A DNA stretch of 58,003 nucleotides from Saccharopolyspora spinosa NRRL 18395 (GTDB taxonomy: Bacteria > Actinomycetota > Actinomycetes > Mycobacteriales > Pseudonocardiaceae), in NCBI RefSeq assembly GCF_000194155.1, contig NZ_GL877878.1:1996558-2054560 (forward strand), given 5' to 3'. Each line of letters begins with the position of its first letter. Position 1 is the stretch's first letter. Both the position numbers and the translations under genes were made by a program. Shown piece by piece: positions 51,121 to 58,003 of the stretch. Under the pieces are notes generated by a model that saw nothing but the letters and a program-made list of their open reading frames with translations, was not told where the DNA came from and made no database searches.

Positions 51121-52068
51121 GTGTTGGGTACCGGCGTCCTGATCACCATCGTCGTCGTGCTGATTCTGCTGTTCGCGGCTGCGCTGATGCTGATCTGGCG
51201 GCTGTACGCGGACAGCGCACGTCGCACCGACGAAGCGCTGCGCATGGTCGAGACCGAACGCTCCCGTACCGCTGAGCAGCAGGCGGCTCTGCGGCGCTAC
51301 GAAGTTGCGTTCGCCTCCATCACCGGTCGCGGCGAGCTCGGCGAGCAGGTTCTCGTGGAGACCGCGCGCTCGCTGGGGCTGCGCGAAGGCATCCACTTCA
51401 CGCTGCAGACCGACCTCGCTGGCGGTGGCTCCGCGCGCCCGGACATGGTGCTGGCCGTCGGCGGCGGGCGGCAGGTCCCGGTGGACGCGAAGGCGAGCCT
51501 GGCCGTGTGGGCCGAGGCGATGGAGACCGACGACCCGGAGGAACGCACCGACGCGCTGCGGGTGCACGTCCGCAACATCCGCTCCCGCGCCACCGAGCTC
51601 GCGGGCAAGGGCTACCAGAAGTGGGCCGACGCGATCTACGGCTCGATCATGTTCGTGCCGTCCGACGCCGCCGTGGTCGCCGCCCTGGACACCGACCCGC
51701 AGCTGCTCACCTGGCTGCTCGGCAAGCGGGTTTTCCTCTGCGGACCAACAGGATTCGCCGTTCTGGCGTCGGCGTCGATGTTCGCCGCGACGGAACGCAC
51801 GATCGCCGAGGACATCGAGCAGGTGCGCTCCCATGCGGTCCGCTCCCAGCGCGCCGCGTCCAACGCGGTGGAAGCGGTGAACCTCTCCAGCACGCACCTG
51901 CAGCGCTTCGTCTCGGCCCGCCGCCGCGAACTCGACGCGCTGGAGTCCTTCCGGAGCACGGTGCAGCCGCTGGCCGAGGCCGCGGGCTCGGGCGACGTCG
52001 GCACCATCCGACACGACGAAGATGGCCTGGTCAACGGAGTCCCCGAACACACGCCCAACGGGGCGTGA
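51121..52068 (+). CDS. rmuC: DNA recombination protein RmuC
   Basis: A 315-residue protein. The N-terminal membrane helix is residues ~5-27 (VLITIVVVLILLFAAALMLI), then a short coiled coil (TERSRTAEQQAALRRYE), and the RmuC nuclease-like core: RGELGEQVLVETARSLGLRE, ARPDMVLAVGG, VPVDAKASLAVWAEAM (PD-(D/E)xK type motif), IRSRATELAGKGYQKW. RmuC limits inversion at short inverted repeats. It is shorter than the E. coli protein because the coiled coil is reduced. GTG 51121 has GGAG 5 nt before it. Confidence 0.85.
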   Translation: MLGTGVLITIVVVLILLFAAALMLIWRLYADSARRTDEALRMVETERSRTAEQQAALRRYEVAFASITGRGELGEQVLVETARSLGLREGIHFTLQTDLAGGGSARPDMVLAVGGGRQVPVDAKASLAVWAEAMETDDPEERTDALRVHVRNIRSRATELAGKGYQKWADAIYGSIMFVPSDAAVVAALDTDPQLLTWLLGKRVFLCGPTGFAVLASASMFAATERTIAEDIEQVRSHAVRSQRAASNAVEAVNLSSTHLQRFVSARRRELDALESFRSTVQPLAEAAGSGDVGTIRHDEDGLVNGVPEHTPNGA

Positions 52069-52086
52069 CGGACCGCCGCTCGTGGT

Positions 52087-53025
52087 TCAGACGTGGGTTT
52101 CGACGAAAGCCGCGACGGTGTCGACTATCAGGGTGTTGTGCGGGCCCTTGCCGAAGCCGTGGTCCAGGCCCTCGTAGGGGTGCAGTTCCGCCGACACCCC
52201 CAGCCTGCGCAGGTCCCGGGCCAGGTCGAGGCTCTGGTCGATCGGGACCAGCGAGTCCGCCGTGCCCTGCTGGATGAGGAACGGCGGCTCGTCCCCGGAG
52301 ATGTTCTTGATCGGACTCGCCGAGTCGGCCTTCCCCGGGCACTCCACCGGCATGCACCCGAGCAGTTGCCGCACGACCTTGCTCGCGTACTCCTGCATCT
52401 TCGGGTGCGCCAGCTGCGCCTCGGCGCTCATGTCGACCGGTCCGAACCAATCCACCACGGCCCGGATCCCGGTCAGCCCGCCGCCCGGCTTCTCCGGATC
52501 CCCGGCCAGCGCGCCCAGCTGCGACACCAGGTGACCGCCCGCCGAGGCGCCCCACAGCCCGATCCGGTCGGCGTCCAAATGCCACTGCCCGGCGTGCTGC
52601 TGCAGCCAGCGCACGGCGTCGGCGACGTCGACCACCTGCGCCGGGTACTGCGCCACCCCGGTCAGCCGGTAGTCCACTGTGGCCACTGCATAGCCGCGTT
52701 CTAAGAGGCGCTGGGCGGTCAACGACTCCGGCGAGCCGGAGTCGGCGTTCAGCGTGCGGACCCCCGCGTTCCAGCCGCCGCCGTGCACGTACACGATCAG
52801 CGGGGTCCGCGTCTCGCGCTGCTCGGGGAGGTACAGGTCGAGCTTCAGCGCGCCGGTACCGTGCTCCGCGTAGATTAGGTCGCGCTGCACGCTGGCGGCG
52901 CCGAGATCGCGGGTGGCGACATCCGCCGGTCGTGCTTCGTCGGCATCCGATTCGCGCGAGCACCCGGTCGCGACCACCGCCGCCAGGGCGAGGCAGGCCG
53001 CTAAGACACGCAGCGTCACAGCCAT
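52087..53025 (-). CDS. Esterase/lipase lipoprotein (alpha/beta hydrolase)
   Basis: A 312-residue precursor with signal LRVLAACLALAAVVATGC (lipobox ATGC). The BD-FAE/HSL-like hydrolase domain has the oxyanion motif VYVHGGGWNAG, nucleophile elbow LWGASAGGHLVSQ, the acid in QGTADSLVPIDQS, and His in GLDHGFGKG. It lies convergent to rmuC with an 18-bp gap. The substrate is a small ester or acetylated polymer; carbohydrate genes lie beyond its start. Located outside the membrane. Confidence 0.85.
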   Translation of the reverse strand: MAVTLRVLAACLALAAVVATGCSRESDADEARPADVATRDLGAASVQRDLIYAEHGTGALKLDLYLPEQRETRTPLIVYVHGGGWNAGVRTLNADSGSPESLTAQRLLERGYAVATVDYRLTGVAQYPAQVVDVADAVRWLQQHAGQWHLDADRIGLWGASAGGHLVSQLGALAGDPEKPGGGLTGIRAVVDWFGPVDMSAEAQLAHPKMQEYASKVVRQLLGCMPVECPGKADSASPIKNISGDEPPFLIQQGTADSLVPIDQSLDLARDLRRLGVSAELHPYEGLDHGFGKGPHNTLIVDTVAAFVETHV

Positions 53026-53105
53026 CGGCCCCGTGCCTCCCCGATCTCATTACGGTTCACCCGAATGTCTTAGCTTAACAAGATCAGTGACACTGCATTC
53101 AGTAA

Positions 53106-54605
53106 TCAGTCACGCTCGTCCGCAGCGCGCTGCTCGCCTGCCAAGAAGTGCGCGATCCGCACCGTGGAGTCGTAGAGGTCCCGGTAGTGCCGGAAGAAAC
53201 CGTTGTAGCGCTCCGTGTGCTCGGGGTTCGGCCGGACGGTCCGCGTCACCGGGTTCCAGGCCTCCGGGGCAACGGCCGCGCCGGTGCCGAGGCCCGCGAG
53301 CAGCGCGTTGCCGTACGCCGCACCGACCGTCTCGGCCGGGATCTGCTGCTCCTGACCGGTGATGTCGGAAACGATCTGGGTCCACAGCCCACCCTGGGTG
53401 CCGCCGCCGACGGCGACCAGCCGCCGGGCCGTGCCGCCCGCCTCGCCCATCGCCGCGAGGTTGTGGCGGACCCCGAAACCGATGCCCTCCAGCGCGGCCC
53501 GGTACAGCTCGGCCCGGCCGTGGCTGGTGGTGAGCCCGGCGAGGACGCCGCGCGCGTCCGGGTCGAAGATCGGCGTCCGCTCGCCCGCGAAGTACGGCAG
53601 CAGCAGCAACCCGCGGCTGCCCGCCGGCACCTTGCTCGCCTTCTCGACGAGCTGGGCGAAATCGCCGTCGACGAGGCCGCGCAACCACTGGGTGACCGCG
53701 CCCGACGTCGCCATCCCGGCGGCCAGCGTGTACGTGTCCGGGAACGCCCCGCAGGTGCCCCAGAGCGCCGGGTGCGGTTGCACGTCCGTCAGCACCTGGA
53801 CGAAGAACATCGTGGTGCCGTACATCAACATCACGTCGCCCGGCTCCCGCACGCCGACGCTGGTGGCCTCGGCCCACGCGTCCACGGTGCCCGCGGTGAC
53901 GGGAAGACCTTCCGGCAGCCCGGTTTCGGCCGCCGCCTGCGCGGTGACCCGCCCGACGACCTCGGTCGGCCACGCCAGCTCCGGCAGCGGCAGCCCCGGC
54001 GCGACCCGCTGCGCCCAGTCCGCCGACCAGTCGCGGGCCTGCAGGTCGTAGAGCGGATCGCACTGGCTGGCCGAGTGGTGGTCGAGCACGTACCGGCCGG
54101 TCAGCCGGTGCACCAGATAGGAGCTGCACATCAGCAGCATCTCGGTGCGCTGGTAGCGCTCCGGCTCATGCTTGGCCAGCCAGCGGATCTTCGGCCCGAC
54201 GGCCTGGCTGGACAGCGCCGAGCCGCCCCGGCGCAGGATCTCGTCTGCCCCGAACTCCTCGGTGAGCTCCGCGATCTCCTCGGTCGCGCGGGTGTCCACG
54301 CCGTAGAGGATGGCCGGCCGCAGGGGTTTGCCGTCGCCGTCGGCAGGCAGCAGCACGGGGCCAATGCCGCTGACGCCGAGCCCGGCGATCTCCCGGCCCT
54401 CAGCGGCGCGCACCAACTCCCGGGCCAGTTCCAGGAAGTCCGCCCACCACACCGATTCCGCGTCGTGCTCCACCCAGCCCGGATGCGGGTGGGAGGTCTC
54501 GTGCGGCCGGCTGGCGCGGGCGATTATCCGCCCGTCGGTGCTGACCAGCACCCCCTTGGAACTCGCCGTGCCGATGTCGATCCCGAGCAACACCTTCTCG
54601 GCCAC
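53106..54605 (-). CDS. FGGY-family carbohydrate kinase (xylulokinase-like)
   Basis: A 499-residue sugar kinase. ATP/substrate motifs: LLGIDIGTASSKGVLVSTDG (phosphate 1), WWADFLELARELVRA, GVSGIGPVLLPAD (catalytic region with GVDTR, Asp), the FGGY signature region MYGTTMFFVQV, LLLLPYFAGERTPIFDPDAR, and the adenosine motif RLVAVGGGTQGGLWTQIVSD. It phosphorylates a ketose or polyol, most likely the product of the neighbouring isomerase. GTG 54605 has AGAGGA at 8 nt. It is the second gene after the isomerase, separated by 365 bp with strong hairpins, so expression may be attenuated or need its own promoter. Confidence 0.88.
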   Translation of the reverse strand: MAEKVLLGIDIGTASSKGVLVSTDGRIIARASRPHETSHPHPGWVEHDAESVWWADFLELARELVRAAEGREIAGLGVSGIGPVLLPADGDGKPLRPAILYGVDTRATEEIAELTEEFGADEILRRGGSALSSQAVGPKIRWLAKHEPERYQRTEMLLMCSSYLVHRLTGRYVLDHHSASQCDPLYDLQARDWSADWAQRVAPGLPLPELAWPTEVVGRVTAQAAAETGLPEGLPVTAGTVDAWAEATSVGVREPGDVMLMYGTTMFFVQVLTDVQPHPALWGTCGAFPDTYTLAAGMATSGAVTQWLRGLVDGDFAQLVEKASKVPAGSRGLLLLPYFAGERTPIFDPDARGVLAGLTTSHGRAELYRAALEGIGFGVRHNLAAMGEAGGTARRLVAVGGGTQGGLWTQIVSDITGQEQQIPAETVGAAYGNALLAGLGTGAAVAPEAWNPVTRTVRPNPEHTERYNGFFRHYRDLYDSTVRIAHFLAGEQRAADERD

Positions 54606-54836
54606 CTGCGCGATCCTCTCGTCAACTCGAAAACCCGGAACACCAGCGATCGCCGACCGCACCGCGCCCGAGGTGCCCCGACGTGGCGGGGCATGCGATT
54701 TCCATTGAGCCTTTTTCATCCTGGCCGATCCGCAGCCGCGACGCTGGAAATCCCACGGTCCGGGGCTGCCGCAAGCGGCGCAGCCGCCTTGGCCCACCTC
54801 GCAACCGGCACCGCCGCGGGGCCGACTCCGGTGTTG

Positions 54837-54882
54837 CGCGATTTCAATGGAAATCGAAGGTCCGATTTCCATTGAAATCGCG
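54837..54882 (-). terminator. 20-bp perfect hairpin downstream of the isomerase
   Basis: Arms 54837-54856 (CGCGATTTCAATGGAAATCG) and 54863-54882 pair perfectly with a 6-nt loop AAGGTC. Each arm itself contains an ATTTC..GAAAT palindrome, so cruciform variants can form. Related half copies lie at 54697 and 54939. It would strongly attenuate isomerase-to-kinase transcription. Confidence 0.8.
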
Positions 54883-54896
54883 GGAGTTGCCCACAA

Positions 54897-54930
54897 CCTC
54901 CGGCGTGTCGTGGTCAAGACACGCCGGAGG
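54897..54930 (-). terminator. Second hairpin directly after the isomerase gene
   Basis: CCTCCGGCGTGTC (54897-54909) pairs with GACACGCCGGAGG (54918-54930), 13 bp perfect, 8-nt loop. With the neighbouring 20-bp hairpin it forms a tandem terminator. Confidence 0.8.
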
Positions 54931-54970
54931 TCCGCAACTTCCATTGAGATCGCACTGGACCGGGATGCTG

Positions 54971-56386
54971 TCAGCCCCTGGTCCACTCGTCGAGGCGGAC
55001 GTTCAGCTGGTCCGCGACGGCGCGCAGGGCGGCGCGGTGGTCTCCCGGGACCGCGTGGATGTGGTTGGCGCCGAACTTCGACAGGAACAGCTCTCCCGGC
55101 GCGTCCAGCCGCGCGAAGGCGTGCGGCCACTCCGGCGTGGACTGGTCCATCAGCTTCTGGTTGGTCGCGTCGTCGTAGCGCTCGAACTCGCCGAGCATCA
55201 GCTGCAGCCGGTACTCGCCGTCCTCGCGGGTCAACCGGCCCAGCGTCATCTGCCCCGGCGCCGCGATGTGCTGCACCGACGCGCCACCGGCCGGGAAGAA
55301 GAACACCTCCGGGTAGAAATTGACCTTGGCCAGGTTCTCCGCCGGGTCGTCGCTGCGGGCGGCGTACCAGGTGGCGTGCTGGCCGGAGTTGCACAGGTCC
55401 CAGATGTCGCGGTCACCGTGGTAGTGCCGCACGTCGGCGAACAGCACCGGAGTGCCGGCCACCGCCTTGAACAGCTGCATGGTCAGCGCGCCGTCCATGT
55501 CCGCCTCGGTGGCGCAGACGTGCGGTTCTTTCGGCCCGTTCCAGTCGTACGGGTCGTTCAGGAACGCCTCGGTGACGTCCATCGTCGCGAAGTTCTCGGT
55601 CAGCTCCGGCTGCGCCTTGATGCCGGAGAAGTCCAGGTTGCGCTCCGCGATGATGTCCCGGATCGCCAGGTAGGACCGGATCTGCCGCTCCAGCAGCTCC
55701 GGCGTCAGCTTCTTGCCGTCGTAATGCACCCCGGCGGCGTGCTGCTCGATCCACTCGCGCGCCTTCTTGGCCTCGGCGGCGTCCGCTTTCTCGGCGCGCA
55801 GGACCAGCTCGTACTGGTCAATCTCCTCCACGTCGATGCCGAACTTGCGCATCCACTGGTCGGTGTTGGCGACTGCGGTGTTCATGCCCATCGGCCGCCC
55901 GCCGAACCGGCCGAACGTCGAACCGTGCAGCGACCGCACCGCGGCGGCGGCCTTGGCGTGCACGCCAATCTTCTCGACCAGTTCAGCGTCGTCCGGGGCA
56001 CCCCAGGCCCGCGTGTGGCGGCGGCCGATCTGGTCCAGCGCACCGCCCGCGGCGAGCATGCCGACGAGGCCCGGTTCGGTCGGGTCGGTGCTGGCCACCA
56101 GCACCAGCGGGCTGCGGGTGGCGTCGGCGGCGAGCATGGTGAAGTGCGGGAACGCCCACACCGAGTAGCAGAAGACGGTGACGTCCACGTCCGCCGCGGC
56201 CACCTTGCGGGAGACCGAGGTGGCGAGCACATTGGTGGCGACCAGGTCGTCACCAACCACCACATCGTGCCCGGCCGCGCGCAGCGACCGGACCAGAGAA
56301 TCCTGTTTGGACTGAATAAAGTCCGCGTTCCGGGCGTGGACGTGGTCACGACCGTCGGAAATGCTGACGACACCGATGCGAGCCAC
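54971..56386 (-). CDS. L-fucose/L-arabinose isomerase-family protein
   Basis: A 471-residue sugar isomerase of the FucI/AraA fold. ARIGVVSISDGRDHVHARNA at the N terminus, VTVFCYSVWAFPHFTMLAAD, NTAVANTDQWMRKFGIDVEE, CATEADMDGALTMQLFKAVA (metal-ligand Glu/Asp), LFADVRHYHGD and ELFLSKFGANHIHAVPGDHR near the end (metal-ligand His). It interconverts an aldose and ketose with manganese; the sugar cannot be read. GTG 56386 has GGGAGGAACT upstream. It diverges from the LacI gene, and the operator lies between them, so induction by its sugar is likely. Confidence 0.85.
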   Translation of the reverse strand: MARIGVVSISDGRDHVHARNADFIQSKQDSLVRSLRAAGHDVVVGDDLVATNVLATSVSRKVAAADVDVTVFCYSVWAFPHFTMLAADATRSPLVLVASTDPTEPGLVGMLAAGGALDQIGRRHTRAWGAPDDAELVEKIGVHAKAAAAVRSLHGSTFGRFGGRPMGMNTAVANTDQWMRKFGIDVEEIDQYELVLRAEKADAAEAKKAREWIEQHAAGVHYDGKKLTPELLERQIRSYLAIRDIIAERNLDFSGIKAQPELTENFATMDVTEAFLNDPYDWNGPKEPHVCATEADMDGALTMQLFKAVAGTPVLFADVRHYHGDRDIWDLCNSGQHATWYAARSDDPAENLAKVNFYPEVFFFPAGGASVQHIAAPGQMTLGRLTREDGEYRLQLMLGEFERYDDATNQKLMDQSTPEWPHAFARLDAPGELFLSKFGANHIHAVPGDHRAALRAVADQLNVRLDEWTRG

Positions 56387-56539
56387 AGTTCCTCCCAAGT
56401 TCACTGACAGGCGGTGTTGACTGCTGCGGAACCGGTGGTGGGGACGCGTCAGTGGCGCCGTCTGGTGCGCCACCGGTGAACTCCTTGCGGATCGCCTGAC
56501 CGGGAAATCTCGCCACCCAGTTGCCGATGAGACCGGTGA

Positions 56540-56565
56540 GCAATCGTTTACCCGGACGCTATTCT
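56540..56565. promoter_or_regulatory. LacI-type operator and -10 box
   Basis: GCAATCGTTTAC (56540-56551) is a near-palindrome with the central CG typical of LacI-family operators (GTAAACGATTGC on the other strand). A TATTCT at 56560-56565 is a possible -10 for the regulator gene, placing the operator over its -35 region. It also lies 154 bp upstream of the isomerase start. Confidence 0.6.
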
Positions 56566-56632
56566 GGCGGGACGCGGACTGTCAAGGCAGGTGGCCCGCC
56601 ATCACTCGGGTAGAGGGCACGAGGAGGAAACC

Positions 56633-57628
56633 GTGGCGACGATCAGCGATGTGGCGACCCGCGCCGGGGTGTCCACTGCGACGGTTTCGCGTGCGCTCAA
56701 CGGCAAGAGCACCGTCGATCCGGCGCTGGCCGCGCGGGTACTCGCCGCCGCGGCCGAGCTCGGGTACCGGCCCAACGGCCCGGCCCGGAACCTGCGCAAG
56801 CAGGAGACCGCAGTGCTTGCTCTGATCATCTCCGACGTGGAGAACCCGTTCTTCACCGCGATCGCCCGCGGCGTCGAGGACGTGGCGCACACCGTGGGCT
56901 ACTCGGTGGTCCTGTGCAACTCCGACGACGAGCCGGACAAGGAGCGTGAGTACATCGACATCGCCCTGCAGGAACGGATGGCCGGGGTGCTGCTGTCGCC
57001 GACCGGCCGCGGGGACAGCGCTGAACTGCTCAGCCGCAACAGCACGCCGGTAGTGGCGGTGGACCGGCCGCTGCCGAACTCCCCCGGCGACACGGTGCTG
57101 GTCGACAGCAGGCTCGCCGCCAAGGAAGCGACGCTGCACCTGGCCGCGCAGGGCTACCAGCGGATCGGCTGCCTCACCGGCCCCAGCGGCGTGCTGACCG
57201 CAGACGACCGCCTCGCCGGATACCGCGACGGCCTGCGCGCGGCGAAGCTCCCGGCACCGGCGGGGCTGGTGCGGCGCTCGGAGTTCAAGGCCGCCGGGGC
57301 GAAGCAAGCCGCGCGACCGCTGCTGACCCAGGACAAGCCACCGGACGCGGTCCTGGTCGCCAACAGCATGATGGCGGTCGGCGTGCTGGAGACGTGCGCC
57401 GAGCTGGGCCTGCGGCCCGGACGGGACATCGGCGTGGTGGCCTTCGACGACGCGCCCTGGGCGACGCTGCTCGACCCCCCGCTGACGGTCGTCGCCCAGC
57501 CCGCCTACGACATGGGTGCGGTGGCCGCCCAGCTGCTGCTGGACCGGATCAGCGGGGAACGCACCGACGCGACCACCACCACGCTGTCGGCCCACCTCGT
57601 CACCCGAGGCAGCAGCAACCGCCCCTGA
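56633..57628 (+). CDS. LacI-family transcriptional regulator
   Basis: A 331-residue repressor. HTH and hinge at residues 1-60: VATISDVATRAGVSTATVSR, ALNGKSTVDPALAARVLAAA, ELGYRPNGPARNLRKQ. The periplasmic-binding-like effector domain follows (LALIISDVENPFFTAIARGV, TPVVAVDRPL, GYQRIGCLTGPSGVLTADDR, DAVLVANSMMAVGVLE, GVVAFDDAPWATLLDPPLTV). GTG 56633 has GAGGAGGAAA. It should repress the divergent sugar isomerase/kinase genes and itself. Confidence 0.93.
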   Translation: MATISDVATRAGVSTATVSRALNGKSTVDPALAARVLAAAAELGYRPNGPARNLRKQETAVLALIISDVENPFFTAIARGVEDVAHTVGYSVVLCNSDDEPDKEREYIDIALQERMAGVLLSPTGRGDSAELLSRNSTPVVAVDRPLPNSPGDTVLVDSRLAAKEATLHLAAQGYQRIGCLTGPSGVLTADDRLAGYRDGLRAAKLPAPAGLVRRSEFKAAGAKQAARPLLTQDKPPDAVLVANSMMAVGVLETCAELGLRPGRDIGVVAFDDAPWATLLDPPLTVVAQPAYDMGAVAAQLLLDRISGERTDATTTTLSAHLVTRGSSNRP

Positions 57629-57637
57629 CGCCGCGAC

Positions 57638-58003
57638 GCGAACGGACCATTCACCTCACTAGACGGCCCGAACAGGCCGTTCGCCTCAGCCAGACGGAAC
57701 AGCGAACGGACCATTCACTTCCCAAGGAAAAGCGAACGGACAGTGATGATGTGTGTAGTGACGCCGCTGGTGGGTCTGACCCTCGAACGGACGGCCCGAA
57801 CAGGCCGTTCGCCTCAGCCAGACGGAACAGCGAACGGACCATTCACCTCACTAGACGGCCCGAACAGGCCGTTCGCCTCAGCCAGACGGAACAGCGAACG
57901 GACCATTCACCTCACTAGACGGCCCGAACAGGCCGTTCGCCTCAGCCAGACGGAACAGCGAACGGACCATTCACCTCACTAGACGGCCCGAACAGGCCGT
58001 TCG
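57638..58003. repeat. Array of 64-bp tandem repeats at the right edge
   Basis: Units start at 57638, 57830, 57894 and 57958 (last one cut by the window end); the exact period is 64 bp. Two incomplete units at 57702 and 57732 enclose a unique 60-bp insert. Each unit reads GCGAACGGACCATTCACCTC..CGAACAGGCCGTTCGCCTCA, so arms GCGAACGG and CCGTTCGC fold a hairpin. The first unit could terminate the LacI message. The array continues past the window. Confidence 0.9.

Noticed and set aside
57638..58003. 64-bp array as CRISPR
   Set aside because: The whole 64-bp unit repeats; there are no unique spacers between constant repeats.

Overview
The window is high-GC actinobacterial DNA, most likely from Saccharopolyspora or a close Pseudonocardiaceae relative. 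GTG starts and ATGA/TTGA overlaps are frequent. Mycothiol (mshB), DapC/DapD/DapE lysine-cell-wall genes, a 7Fe ferredoxin and a FolP2-type protein occur in an order recalling Mycobacterium tuberculosis Rv1165-Rv1207 (typA, lpqW, mshB, fdxC, dapC, dapD, dapE, LOG, folP2). This assignment rests on remembered protein families, not on a database search.

Layout. 0-0.35 kb: 5' end of an IS transposase (ISKra4-like) and palindromes. 0.37-5.2 kb: folP2, two LOG-family proteins, an SPFH/slipin protein, dapE. 5.4-9.1 kb: an EspC/WXG100-like small protein, a DUF1023 alpha/beta hydrolase and an LppA-like lipoprotein, followed by a second, decayed copy of the last two. 9.3-19.5 kb: dapD, a CHAD protein, dapC-fdx, mshB and partners, an LpqW-like lipoprotein, typA. 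19.8-24.9 kb: a small Cys/Lys-rich protein, a YciI protein, trpS preceded by an apparent Trp-codon attenuator, a Nudix fusion and an OmpR-type two-component system with direct-repeat operators. 25.4-31.3 kb: decayed accessory DNA (dipeptide transporter remnants, bioD and MerR remnants, a frameshifted Uma2 gene) containing intact GNAT, pterin dehydratase, D-amino-acid-oxidase-like and DUF3800 genes.

31.6-40.1 kb: an 8.5-kb integrative element of the actinomycete AICE (pSAM2/pSE211) type inserted at the 3' end of ychF. It is flanked by a 14-bp direct repeat that contains the ychF stop codon. It keeps int, xis, a GntR regulator with a triple operator, a HAD protein and several small genes. Its FtsK/Tra gene is cut off just after the Walker A motif and no rep gene remains, so it looks transfer- and replication-defective.

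40.1-46.2 kb: ychF, a small Gln/Asp-rich lipoprotein, a decayed membrane protein/NarL-type two-component cluster and a frameshifted Ada-AlkA gene. 46.3-52.1 kb: sbcCD and rmuC, with an IS remnant between. 52.1-58.0 kb: an esterase lipoprotein, then an isomerase and FGGY kinase sugar operon diverging from a LacI-family regulator, ending in an array of 64-bp tandem repeats.

Short palindromic repeat families lie in many intergenic regions, often where a terminator is expected: a TTTC(N)GAAA-type palindrome, a GCGAAC..GTTCGC element, and a ~150-bp element seen three times. No tRNA, rRNA or CRISPR array was found.
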